Shown: positions 23,847-30,289 of the stretch, in pieces
Layout of the letters: each line of letters begins with the position of its first letter
Position numbering within the stretch: the first letter of the stretch is position 1
Assembly: GCA_910577945.1 (NCBI GenBank)
Contig: CAJTNI010000021.1
Location: 1-30,289 of the forward strand
DNA: 30,289 nucleotides
Direction: 5' to 3'
DNA from: an uncultured Christensenella sp.
Lineage (GTDB): Bacteria; Bacillota; Clostridia; Christensenellales; Pumilibacteraceae
Notes under the pieces: model-generated
What the model was told of the DNA's origin: nothing
Database searches by the model: none
What the model saw: only the letters and a program-made list of their open reading frames with translations
Made by a program: the position numbers and the translations under genes

Positions 23847-25232
23847 TTATTTGAGCTCGACGTTTTCCAAAATGTAGTCGGCGATGCGGCTTTCGTCCAA
23901 TCGTATTTGGCTCATGGAATCGCGTTCGCGCACCGTCACCGTGCCGTTGTCCTGCGTGTCGAAATCGACCGTTACGCAGTACGGCGTGCCGATTTCGTCT
24001 TGGCGGCGATAGCGCTTGCCAATCGAGCCCGCCACGTCGTAGCAGCACGAAATGCCGCGTTTTCTGAGCGCGCGGTAGAGCGCGTCGGCGCGCTCGCCGA
24101 GCTGCTTTTGCAACGGGAGCACGCACGCTTTATACGGCGCGAGCGCGGGCGCGAGCCTGAGCACCGTACGCGTTTCCTTTTCCAGCTGTTCTTCGTCGTA
24201 CGCGTCGCACAGCACGGCGAGCATAAGCCTGCCCACGCCGAGCGACGGCTCGATGACGTACGGAGTGAACGTTTCGTTCGTCACGGGGTCGGTGTATTCC
24301 AGCTTTTCGCCCGAGAACTCGGAATGCTTTTTCAGGTCGTAATCGGTGCGGTCGGCGATGCCCCACAGCTCGCCCCAGCCGAACGGGAACAGGTACTCGA
24401 AATCGCTCGTCGCCTTGGAGTAGAACGACAGCTCGGCTTTGTCGTGGTCGCGTATGCGCAAATTCTCTTTTTTAAGCCCCACGAGCTGCAAAAACTCGAA
24501 GCAATAGTTTTTCCAATATTCGAACCATTCGAGGTCGGTGTCGGGCTTGCAGAAAAATTCCATTTCCATTTGCTCGAACTCGCGCAGGCGGAAAATAAAG
24601 TTGCCGGGCGTGATTTCGTTGCGAAAGCTCTTGCCGATTTGGCAAATGCCGAATGGCAGCTTTGCGCGCGTCGAACGCACCACGTTCTTGAAATTGACGA
24701 ATATGCCCTGCGCGGTTTCGGGGCGCAAATAGCACGTCGCCGCCGTGTCCTCGGTCACGCCCTGAAAGGTCTTGAACATGAGATTGAACTTTTTGACGGG
24801 CGTAAAGTCGGATTTGCCGCAAACGGGGCAGGGGATTTTGTGCTCGGCGACAAACGCCGACAGCGCGTCGTTATCCATGCTCGCTACGGGCACGCTCAGC
24901 TTGTGCTTGGCGGCGTACGCCTCGACGAGGTCGTCGGCGCGGCAACGGCTTTTGCACGCGCGGCAGTCCATGAGCGGGTCGGAAAAGCCCGCGAGATGCC
25001 CCGACGCTTCCCATACGCGCGGGTTCATTAGTATTGCGCTGTCCAGCCCGAAGTTGTTTTCGCTCTCGGTCACGAACTTGCGCCACCACGCTTTTTTGAT
25101 ATTGTTGTACAGCTCCACGCCGACGGGCCCGTTGTCCCAGGTGTTGGCGAAGCCGCCGTAAACCTCGCTGCCCGCGAAGATTATTCCGCGCGACTTGCAC
25201 AGCGCTACCAGCTTGTCCATTGTGACTTTCAT
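23847..25232 (-). CDS. glyQS: Glycyl-tRNA synthetase, alpha2 type
   Basis: A 461-residue class II aminoacyl-tRNA synthetase charging tRNA-Gly, of the dimeric type rather than the alpha2-beta2 type. Cysteine pairs C90-x2-C93 and C135-x2-C138 look like the zinc-binding insertion. RPETAQGIFVNF (170-181), motif 2 FRNEITP (203-209) and motif 3 LGVGRLML are visible. An anticodon-binding domain (about 360-450) ends the protein. The start is ATG at 25232, with AAAGGACGG 12 bases upstream; a longer frame continues but carries no family similarity. Its promoter is at 25295-25267. Very secure. Confidence 0.97.
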   Translation of the reverse strand: MKVTMDKLVALCKSRGIIFAGSEVYGGFANTWDNGPVGVELYNNIKKAWWRKFVTESENNFGLDSAILMNPRVWEASGHLAGFSDPLMDCRACKSRCRADDLVEAYAAKHKLSVPVASMDNDALSAFVAEHKIPCPVCGKSDFTPVKKFNLMFKTFQGVTEDTAATCYLRPETAQGIFVNFKNVVRSTRAKLPFGICQIGKSFRNEITPGNFIFRLREFEQMEMEFFCKPDTDLEWFEYWKNYCFEFLQLVGLKKENLRIRDHDKAELSFYSKATSDFEYLFPFGWGELWGIADRTDYDLKKHSEFSGEKLEYTDPVTNETFTPYVIEPSLGVGRLMLAVLCDAYDEEQLEKETRTVLRLAPALAPYKACVLPLQKQLGERADALYRALRKRGISCCYDVAGSIGKRYRRQDEIGTPYCVTVDFDTQDNGTVTVRERDSMSQIRLDESRIADYILENVELK

Positions 25233-25266
25233 TGCAAATTGCCGTCCTTTTGATATTTTCCTGTAT

Positions 25267-25295
25267 ATTGTACGACTTTTATCGGGCAAAAGCAA
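25267..25295 (-). promoter_or_regulatory. Promoter of glyQS
   Basis: On the minus strand, TTGCTT (25295-25290), a 17-base spacer and TACAAT (25272-25267). The leader is about 30 bases, too short for a T-box, and none was seen. Confidence 0.55.
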
Positions 25296-25620
25296 GCAAA
25301 ACAATTCGCAATACGTAATTAGTACGCTTGTTCGGAATGACAATGCTTAATATAGTTGATATAGTTGAGTCGCCTTGAACGAAAGTGGCGGGTTTCGTTG
25401 GAGTGGCGGCGATTATATACGACGTCATTTCGACCGCAGCGCCGAGGAACGAGGCGCGGAGCGGAGAAATCTTTTGTTATAAACAGATTCTCGACTGCGC
25501 ACGCTTGGGCGTGCTCCGCTCGAAACGACGTTGTAGTGCTAGACGTTATTCGGGTGAAATGCTCGATTCTTGATAAAGTCTACGCACGTCGTACGCCCAG
25601 CCTTTGGCTTGACGCATTGC
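25296..25620. other. Intergenic stretch without a gene, repeat-derived
   Basis: No credible gene. It contains TTCGGAATGACA near 25330, tandem ATAGTTG words near 25354-25369, a 108-base palindromic element (listed separately), and near 25594-25612 a degenerate relative of the hairpin repeat from the window's left edge (CCAGCC-TTT-GGCTTG). It looks like a landing zone for small intergenic repeats. Confidence 0.6.
25423..25530. repeat. Imperfect palindromic intergenic repeat element
   Basis: The outer arms CGTCATTTCGA (25423-25433) and TCGAAACGACG (25520-25530) pair at 10 of 11 positions. The inner arms GAGAAATCT (25464-25472) and AGATTCTC (25485-25492) pair with one bulge. The wording GTCATTTCGACC...GGAGAAATCT resembles a family of dispersed repeats found between genes in many bacterial genomes (from memory). 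Confidence 0.6.
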
Positions 25621-25621
25621 A

Positions 25622-25655
25622 AAAACGCGTCGGTGTATTTACATCGACGCGTTTT
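25622..25655. terminator. Terminator downstream of the cysteine-rich peptide gene
   Basis: Fifteen-base stem AAAACGCGTCGGTGT/ACATCGACGCGTTTT (25622-25636/25641-25655, one wobble) with an ATTT loop. It lies 14 bases past the minus-strand peptide's stop, and the A run on the plus strand supplies a T run for minus-strand transcription. Confidence 0.85.
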
Positions 25656-25669
25656 AATCCCTTATGTAA

Positions 25670-25843
25670 TTAGCAGCAGCATTTATCTTTGCCGCCGCAG
25701 CAGCACATGAGAATGTAGAGCATAAGCAAATCGTGGCAATCGCAGCCCTTTTTGCAGCCGCAATCGTACCCGCCGCCACCGCAGCAGCTACAAAGCAACA
25801 ACAGCATGAATATGTCGTTGCAGCATCCGCAACCGTTGAACAT
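25670..25843 (-). CDS. Cysteine-rich 57-residue peptide
   Basis: Read from ATG 25843, with GGGAGG 8 bases upstream, this gives 57 residues of which 16 are cysteine: NGCGCCNDIF, CSCCGGGGYDCGC, KKGCDCHDLL, MCCCGGKDKCCC. Two short hydrophobic runs (IFMLLLL, LLMLYILM) alternate with the cysteine clusters. A strong Shine-Dalgarno, a hairpin leader and a matched terminator argue that it is a real, separately transcribed gene. The family is not recognised. Possibilities are a metal-binding or thiol-buffering peptide, a membrane- or spore-associated peptide, or a modified-peptide precursor. On the opposite strand a longer frame exists but is low-complexity alanine and is not credible. Confidence 0.7.
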   Translation of the reverse strand: MFNGCGCCNDIFMLLLLCSCCGGGGYDCGCKKGCDCHDLLMLYILMCCCGGKDKCCC

Positions 25844-25880
25844 TGTCGTGTCCTCCCTTTAAGTTTTTTCCTTAGCGTCG

Positions 25881-25920
25881 CGTCGGCACGCCCGCGGTTG
25901 CGCGCCGACGTTCTGCAAGG
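25881..25920 (-). promoter_or_regulatory. Hairpin in the leader of the cysteine-rich peptide gene
   Basis: CGTCGGC/GCCGACG (25881-25887/25914-25920), extended inward by CGC/GCG. It sits about 40 bases upstream of the peptide's start codon on the transcribed strand and is not followed by a T run. A regulatory or stabilising role is possible. No clear -10/-35 pair was found for this gene. Confidence 0.4.
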
Positions 25921-25999
25921 CGTCTTTGGTGAGATAAACGTCTATCTACAATCAGTCTATGGAATTTCGGCGGTTGTGTGCAAAAAAAGCAAAAAGTAT

Positions 26000-26028
26000 T
26001 TGCTAAAAATTTTTTTATATGTTAAAAT
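26000..26028 (+). promoter_or_regulatory. Promoter of the ECF-S/coaX operon
   Basis: TTGCTA (26000-26005), a 17-base spacer and TAAAAT (26023-26028) preceded by TGT (extended -10). Initiation near 26035 leaves about 142 bases of leader. Confidence 0.6.
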
Positions 26029-26034
26029 AATTTA

Positions 26035-26176
26035 CGGGTAATCAAGCCCGAGCGGGACACCCTATATATATCGGCGCTGCGGCGTCGGTACGGATAGGGG
26101 TTTCAGCCGAAGGTTTTGGCTAAATCGGCCGTGGGCTACGCAAGCTCGTGCTGCGGGTCTAACGGAAGGAGAGGAC
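26035..26176 (+). promoter_or_regulatory. Structured 5' leader, candidate riboswitch of unknown class
   Basis: Several stems are visible: CCCTAT/ATAGGG (26060-26065/26094-26099) enclosing CGGCGC/GCGTCG (26072-26077/26082-26087, TGCG loop); AGCCGA/TTGGCT (26105-26110/26116-26121); and CGTGGGCT/AGCTCGTG (26130-26137/26143-26150). AGCCC at 26045-26049 could instead pair with GGGCT at 26133-26137, giving two exclusive folds. It ends at AAGGAG (26166-26171). I could not match it to TPP, FMN, cobalamin, SAM, folate, ZTP or T-box patterns. Confidence 0.45.
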
Positions 26177-26827
26177 ATGAACAAAATAAACACGCGCGCG
26201 ATTACGCTCGCCGCAACGCTTACGGCGCTTTGCTTTGTAACGGGCATGCTGCCGTACGTATTCTTTTTGCCCGTCATGGTCGCGGCGACTACGCTGTCGC
26301 TCGGCATGACGGCGTTCGTCGGGCTGGCGTTCGGCGCGGTCAGTATAATGTACTGCTTCGTAATGCCTGCGTCGCCCGTGGCGTACGCGTTTATAGAAGC
26401 GCCGTATATAGCTATATTTCCGCGCATACTCGCGGCTGTCGGGGCGTTTGCGGTATACAGACTGATATTAAAGCTTGCAAAGCCCAAGAAACGCGCTACA
26501 CGCGCGGTGGCGGTGGGCGCGGCGGCGGCGACGGGCAGCGTTTTGAACACGGCGTTTGTCGTGGGGCTGTTTTTGCTGGTCGTGCCGAGCATGCAGGTGG
26601 GCGAGGTTACGATGCTGGCGTACGCGCCGATAATGCTTGTCTCGGGCGCGATAGAGCTTGCGTGCATGGCGGTTATCACGCCGCCCGTGAGCATGACGCT
26701 CGATAAATTCGTGCTTAACAGAGCTAAAAAACGCCCGATTGCGTCCGTTGCCGTACAGGCTTCCGCGCAGACGAACGGGGCGGACGCGGCGGCGCAGCCC
26801 GAGGCTCAAACGGACGAAAAGGATTGA
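26177..26827 (+). CDS. ECF transporter S component, probably pantothenate
   Basis: A 216-residue substrate-binding membrane protein of an energy-coupling-factor vitamin transporter. About six hydrophobic helices occupy 7-175, with the family-typical PYVFFLPVMVAAT, GLAFGAVSIMYCF, IFPRILAAVGAFAVY and the late helix MLAYAPIMLVSGAIELACM. The last 30 or so residues are a disordered Ala/Gln/Asp-rich tail. It lacks ATPase and T subunits, as in group II ECF systems sharing one EcfAAT module encoded elsewhere. AAGGAG is 5 bases before the ATG. coaX starts 2 bases after its stop, which suggests pantothenate (PanT-like) as the vitamin; that is an inference from context. Confidence 0.85.
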   Translation: MNKINTRAITLAATLTALCFVTGMLPYVFFLPVMVAATTLSLGMTAFVGLAFGAVSIMYCFVMPASPVAYAFIEAPYIAIFPRILAAVGAFAVYRLILKLAKPKKRATRAVAVGAAAATGSVLNTAFVVGLFLLVVPSMQVGEVTMLAYAPIMLVSGAIELACMAVITPPVSMTLDKFVLNRAKKRPIASVAVQASAQTNGADAAAQPEAQTDEKD

Positions 26828-26829
26828 GT

Positions 26830-27594
26830 ATGAATATAGTTTTCGATATAGGCAATACGAATATCAAAATGGGCGTGTTCGACGGCGACGAGCTTGTGGA
26901 AACGCTGCGGCTCGCGTCGAGCAACAAGACGGGCGACGAGTATTGGCTGCCGATTAAGGAAATGCTGGGCGTAAAGGGCTTGTCCGTGCGAGACGTGGAC
27001 GGCGCGATAATAAGCTCGGTCAATCCCAACCTCAATTACACGTTCGAGAATATGGTGCGCACGTATTTCGGCTTTAAGCCGATGACCGTGGGGTTGGGGC
27101 TAAAAACGGGACTCAACGTGCGCTACGACAATCCGCGCGAGCTCGGCGCGGACCGTGTTGCGGACAGCGTGGCGGCGTACCGCATTTACGGCGGTCCGTG
27201 CATAGTCATCGACTGCGGCACGGCGACCACGTTCAACGTGGTGTCCTGGGACGGCGAGTTTTTGGGCGGCGCGATATCCTTCGGGCTCAAATCGGCGGCG
27301 GAGGCATTGGCTAACTCGGCGGCGCGGCTGCCCGAGGTGGAGCTTTCGGTGCCCAAGCGCACAATCGGCAGAACGACCATAGCAAACATGCAATCGGGCA
27401 TTATCTACGGCTATTCGGGCATGATTGAGTCCATGGTCGCGCGCATAAAAAAAGAAATGGGCATGCCGAATATCAAGGTCGTTGCCACGGGCGGCATAGC
27501 CAACCTCGTCAACGACTGCGTGTCGGTAATCGACGTGGTTGACAGAACGCTCACGCTGCGCGGGCTCAACCTTATATATAAGTTAAATTCATAA
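26830..27594 (+). CDS. coaX: Type III pantothenate kinase
   Basis: A 254-residue cytoplasmic enzyme phosphorylating pantothenate with ATP, the first step of CoA synthesis; the type III form is insensitive to CoA and needs a monovalent cation. It has the ASKHA-fold phosphate motifs DIGNTNIKMGVF (6-17) and DCGTATTFNVV, plus NPRELGADRVADSVAAY and VVATGGIANLV. The motif usually written with a proline-glycine pair after the core reads GGAISFGLKSAAEAL here, with phenylalanine in place of proline. AAAAGGA lies 6 bases before the ATG. It is translationally close to the ECF S component, so uptake and trapping of the vitamin are coupled. Confidence 0.94.
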   Translation: MNIVFDIGNTNIKMGVFDGDELVETLRLASSNKTGDEYWLPIKEMLGVKGLSVRDVDGAIISSVNPNLNYTFENMVRTYFGFKPMTVGLGLKTGLNVRYDNPRELGADRVADSVAAYRIYGGPCIVIDCGTATTFNVVSWDGEFLGGAISFGLKSAAEALANSAARLPEVELSVPKRTIGRTTIANMQSGIIYGYSGMIESMVARIKKEMGMPNIKVVATGGIANLVNDCVSVIDVVDRTLTLRGLNLIYKLNS

Positions 27595-27595
27595 T

Positions 27596-27756
27596 GTGAG
27601 ACGCCGACCGAGTGACGCGTCGAGATTGCGTCGGCAATTTGCGCGATAAAAAGGACAGGCGGCGTGTTCGTAGCAGCGCTACGGGCGCGACGCACGAACG
27701 TATTTATCGCACAAATTGACAGCAAGGTCGGTGCATGAACTCGGTCGGCGTCTCAC
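27596..27756. mobile_element. 161-bp MITE-like foldback element
   Basis: Perfect 18-bp terminal inverted repeats, GTGAGACGCCGACCGAGT (27596-27613) and its complement (27739-27756). A second inverted pair, CAATTTGCGCGATAAA (27635-27650), matches the inverted TTTATCGCACAAATTG at 15 of 16 positions. An innermost hairpin GTAGC-AGC-GCTAC and GTTCGT/ACGAAC arms fill the centre. TAAT lies at both flanks (27592-27595, and one base beyond the right end), a possible target duplication. The left end lies one base after the coaX stop. It has no coding capacity. Alternatives are a structured RNA or a bulky transcription end. Confidence 0.65.
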
Positions 27757-27806
27757 CTAATGCTTTAAATCAACGCACGATATTTGAATAGGCGCACGGC
27801 ATGCGC

Positions 27807-27822
27807 GCAGCCCCCCGGCTGC
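27807..27822 (+). promoter_or_regulatory. Small hairpin just before hom
   Basis: GCAGCC-CCCC-GGCTGC, ending four bases before the GGAG of hom. It could influence initiation or mark a transcript end. No threonine/methionine-rich leader peptide was seen. Confidence 0.35.
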
Positions 27823-27833
27823 ATTGGAGTATT

Positions 27834-29105
27834 ATGAAACAACACAAAATCGCAATAATGGGCTTCGGCACGGTCGGCGGCGGTACGTACGATATTCTTA
27901 CGCAAAACCGCGACTACATAAAGCGCACGCAGGGCATGGACGTTGTCGTCGCGCGCATACTCGACAGGTCGGACGCGCCGCTCGTCGCGCGCGGCATAGA
28001 CAAGTCGCTGTTTTGCGGCGACGTGGACGCGCTTGCAGCCGACCCCGAAATCGAGCTTGCGGTGGAAACAATGGGCGGCGTCGAGCCCGCCAAAACGTTT
28101 ATAACCAAAATGCTGCGCGCGGGAAAGTCGGTAGTGACCGCCAACAAGGAGCTGCTCGCTAAGCACATGCACGAGCTTGCGCCGATAGCCGAGCAAAACG
28201 GCTGCGGCTTGTATTTCGAGGCGAGCTGCGTGGGCGGCGTGCCGATTATACGCGCGCTCAACGAGAGCGTGCAGGGCGACAAAATCGTCAGCCTTTACGG
28301 CATTATCAACGGCACTACCAATTATATATTGAGCAAAATGACAGACGAGGGCTGCGACTATGCGACCGCGCTCGCCGAGGCGCAGGCGCTGGGCTTTGCC
28401 GAGGCGGACCCTACGTCGGACGTCGAGGGCTTCGACGCGGCGTACAAGCTGTCAATACTCGGGTCTATGGCGTTTCGCACGTGCGTGCCGTACGGCAGCA
28501 TACTGCGCGAGGGCATAACCAAGGTGACGGCGGGCGATATAGCAAATGCTCGCGAGCTCGGGTATACGGTAAAGCTCGTCGCGGTGGGCAAGCGCGACGG
28601 AAACAATATAGAGGCGCGCGTGCACCCCGCGTTCGTGCCCAACGACCACCCGCTCGCGGCGGTGTCGGGCGCGTTCAACGCGGTGTATCTGCGCGGCGAC
28701 TTTGTTGGCGACTTGATGTTTTACGGCGCGGGCGCGGGCGCGCACCCCACGGGCAGCGCGATTGTGTCCGATATCGTTAAGGCGCTGAGCGGTGCGGCGG
28801 GGTACGGCGGCTTTGCGGGCGATTCGCTCGAAAAGGGCATATCGCTCGTCGGCGATTTCGTCAGCGGGTACTATATTTGCGTGACGGTGGCGGACAAGAC
28901 GGGCGTTTTGAGCAAGATTTCCAACATTCTCGGCGACAACGGCGTCAGCATAAAGGCGGCGGTGCAGCGGTCGAGCGCGTCGGGCACGGCGACTGTCGTG
29001 TTTCTTACGCACCGCGCGCACGAGCACTCCGTCATGCAGGCGCTCGGTTCTATTGCCAAGCTTGCGTCGGTCGAGCGTATAGATTCCATGCTGCGCGTGC
29101 TGTAA
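27834..29105 (+). CDS. hom: Homoserine dehydrogenase with ACT domain
   Basis: A 423-residue enzyme reducing aspartate semialdehyde to homoserine with NAD(P)H, the branch point to threonine and methionine. It has the Rossmann motif GFGTVGGG (10-17), the core KSVVTANKELLAKH, EASCVGGVPI, GIINGTTNYILSKM and EADPTSDVEGFDAAYKLSIL. A C-terminal ACT domain (about 345-423, YYICVTVADKTGVLSKISNIL) is the usual threonine-feedback site. The ATG at 27834 has GGAG 4 bases upstream; the longer in-frame start (27801) lies in the hairpin region and adds no family sequence. No thrB or thrC adjoins it. Very secure. Confidence 0.96.
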   Translation: MKQHKIAIMGFGTVGGGTYDILTQNRDYIKRTQGMDVVVARILDRSDAPLVARGIDKSLFCGDVDALAADPEIELAVETMGGVEPAKTFITKMLRAGKSVVTANKELLAKHMHELAPIAEQNGCGLYFEASCVGGVPIIRALNESVQGDKIVSLYGIINGTTNYILSKMTDEGCDYATALAEAQALGFAEADPTSDVEGFDAAYKLSILGSMAFRTCVPYGSILREGITKVTAGDIANARELGYTVKLVAVGKRDGNNIEARVHPAFVPNDHPLAAVSGAFNAVYLRGDFVGDLMFYGAGAGAHPTGSAIVSDIVKALSGAAGYGGFAGDSLEKGISLVGDFVSGYYICVTVADKTGVLSKISNILGDNGVSIKAAVQRSSASGTATVVFLTHRAHEHSVMQALGSIAKLASVERIDSMLRVL

Positions 29106-29211
29106 GGCGCGGCGCGTTCGTCGATTATACATAATTATTCGCGCTTTTCTCATAATAGTAAGGCAAGCGCGCGGAAGGCAAAATTTATTTAAGATTAGCG
29201 CATGGAATTGT

Positions 29212-29240
29212 TTGACAAATTGCGCGCGTTATTGTATACT
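29212..29240 (+). promoter_or_regulatory. Consensus-like promoter of the surface protein gene
   Basis: TTGACA (29212-29217), a 17-base spacer and TATACT (29235-29240). Initiation near 29247 gives a leader of about 44 bases containing AGGAG at 29274-29278. The preceding hom-promoter gap (29106-29211) holds no gene and no clear terminator. Confidence 0.8.
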
Positions 29241-29290
29241 TTTCAGGTATATGTTTTAATCTACCCTTTAAATAGGAGAAATTCGACTCA

Positions 29291-30289
29291 ATGAAAAAAC
29301 TCGGAACAGTCAAAAAATGCGGGTATACGCTCATCACGTTGTTCGTATGTCTCGCGATTGCGATTTCGTGCCTGGTGTTCGGCGTTAAGACCGCGCCTGC
29401 GCCGTCCGCGGAAACCGTTACGGATTCCGCCATATTCGAAGGAATTTCCGTCCCCGAAAAGTGCGATTACGGCAAGTCCTTCAAGGTTTCGGCGGTCGAC
29501 GGCAAGGTCGTCACCGTTACCCGTCCCGACGGCACTGACGAGCCGCTCGGCACGGCTACCGACGGAAAGTACACTATTACCGCCAAGCAGGTGGGTAATT
29601 ACACCGTTAAGTACGCCAACGAGGGCGACAACGCCGCGTCGTACAGCTTTAACGTCCACGTCACGCTCGACGAGGAATATTTCCTCAAAGTCGATTTCAA
29701 CGGTGCGGATATTCCGAGCAACATTCAAAAGGGCGGTACGTTCAAAATCCCCGGCGCGAAGGTCGTTTACTACGACGAGAACAACATTCTCCGCAGCTAC
29801 AACGGCAAAGTGGCGCTTTCTATAACCGCGTCCAAGAACAAGGACGGCGGCGACAATAAGTATAACGTAGGCGATACTTTCACCGCGTCCAATAACGGTA
29901 AGGTGTATTTGACCTACACCGCGGTTGTGGGCGAGGACGGCAGCAAGCAGTTCTCCAAGACTTTTACCGTAAACGTTCAGAGCAAGCTCAGCGACGTCGT
30001 CGCGCCCTCGCTCGTAATCACCGGCGTTTCCAACACCGTATCGGTCAATCGCGCCGTCACGCTTCCCGTGGCGACCGCGACGGACAGCTACGACGACAAC
30101 GTAAAGGTGGAAATCACCGTTACCGATAAGGACGGCAAGAGAGTGCGCGTCGTAGACGTCAACAAGGACGGATACGCGTCGCAAGACCCCGATAAGCTCG
30201 CCGCGGACGAAAAAGCCGAGGCGGAAAATACCGAAAACTACACGCCCAACTATCCGTACGTCGAGTTCGACAACGACAAGGCTATGACC
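29291..30289 (+). CDS. Secreted, probably Ig-like surface protein, cut by window end
   Basis: At least 333 residues, open to the window edge. A basic start (MKKLGTVKKCGY) and hydrophobic core (TLITLFVCLAIAISCLVFGV) form a signal peptide, probably cleaved near APSA before ETV. The rest is lysine/aspartate-rich beta-type sequence with repeating modules of about 90-100 residues (VPEKCDYGKSFKVSA to NVHVT; FLKVDFNGADIPSNIQKGG to TVNVQS; VVAPSLVITG onward), resembling bacterial Ig-like domains. AGGAG lies 12 bases before the ATG. No anchor is seen because the C-terminus is missing. The role may be surface display or binding to host or polysaccharide, but this is a guess. Confidence 0.75.
   Translation, partial: MKKLGTVKKCGYTLITLFVCLAIAISCLVFGVKTAPAPSAETVTDSAIFEGISVPEKCDYGKSFKVSAVDGKVVTVTRPDGTDEPLGTATDGKYTITAKQVGNYTVKYANEGDNAASYSFNVHVTLDEEYFLKVDFNGADIPSNIQKGGTFKIPGAKVVYYDENNILRSYNGKVALSITASKNKDGGDNKYNVGDTFTASNNGKVYLTYTAVVGEDGSKQFSKTFTVNVQSKLSDVVAPSLVITGVSNTVSVNRAVTLPVATATDSYDDNVKVEITVTDKDGKRVRVVDVNKDGYASQDPDKLAADEKAEAENTENYTPNYPYVEFDNDKAMT

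Noticed and set aside
23712..25031. A 439-codon plus-strand frame opposite glyQS
   Set aside because: It begins in the terminator region and consists of complement-type low-complexity Ala/Val/Arg sequence. The glycyl-tRNA synthetase on the other strand is unambiguous.
25733..26041. Plus-strand frame of 102 codons over the cysteine-rich peptide gene
   Set aside because: It is the alanine-rich complement of cysteine codons and has no ribosome site, while the minus-strand frame has a Shine-Dalgarno and terminator.
26035..26176. Assignment of the leader to a known riboswitch class
   Set aside because: The conserved cores I can recall for TPP, FMN, cobalamin, SAM-I, tetrahydrofolate, ZTP, fluoride and T-box were looked for and not found, so no class is claimed.

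Overview
The window reads as a chromosomal piece of an uncultured anaerobic Firmicute (Clostridia-like). The reasons are AGGAGG-type ribosome binding sites, sigma-A promoters, an alpha2-type glycyl-tRNA synthetase, an Enterococcus-type V/A-ATPase operon, an ECF transporter S component, type III pantothenate kinase and a SPASM radical SAM enzyme. No rRNA, tRNA or CRISPR array was seen. The core genes are GC-rich with strong use of GCG, GGC and CGC codons. Two stretches are clearly more AT-rich: 2941-7770, and in part 21600-23700.

Layout. 1-2930: a hairpin repeat and compact promoter, a TIM-barrel sugar isomerase-like gene, pgk, and two small overlapping genes of unknown function, closed by a strong terminator. 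2941-7770: an AT-rich accessory island. It holds the 3' remnant of a large serine recombinase, a repeat-rich non-coding stretch, an McrB/McrC type IV restriction pair, and a third gene broken by two frameshifts. 7774-10760: a membrane protein on the minus strand, diverging from ywlC (threonylcarbamoyl-AMP synthase), then ywlE (protein-arginine-phosphatase-like) and rpiB. 10753-19556: a nine-gene V/A-type ATPase operon in the order stalk(F/H)-I-K-E-C-F(G)-A-B-D, starting inside the rpiB stop region. The ywlC-ywlE-rpiB block sits just upstream of the F-type atp operon in Bacillus; here the ATPase is the V type, and its proteolipid carries the Na+-ligand pattern.

19630-23705: the most unusual unit. 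A consensus promoter drives a SPASM radical SAM protein, then a secreted papain-like/C39-like cysteine peptidase, then two tandem paralogous single-pass membrane proteins whose 3' halves look homogenised by gene conversion. Tight spacing suggests one operon, a plausible peptide- or protein-modification and export system with no recognised precursor. 23847-25232 (minus strand) is glycyl-tRNA synthetase. 25242-26034 holds a palindromic repeat, a terminator and a 57-residue, 16-cysteine peptide gene (minus strand) too short for ordinary gene calling.

26000-27594: a promoter and structured ~140-nt leader, an ECF S component (probably pantothenate, judged from its neighbour) and coaX. A 161-bp foldback element with perfect 18-bp terminal inverted repeats follows. 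27834-29105 is homoserine dehydrogenase. The window ends inside a secreted, probably Ig-like surface protein with its own consensus promoter. All functions are read from sequence motifs and neighbours; no database search was possible.
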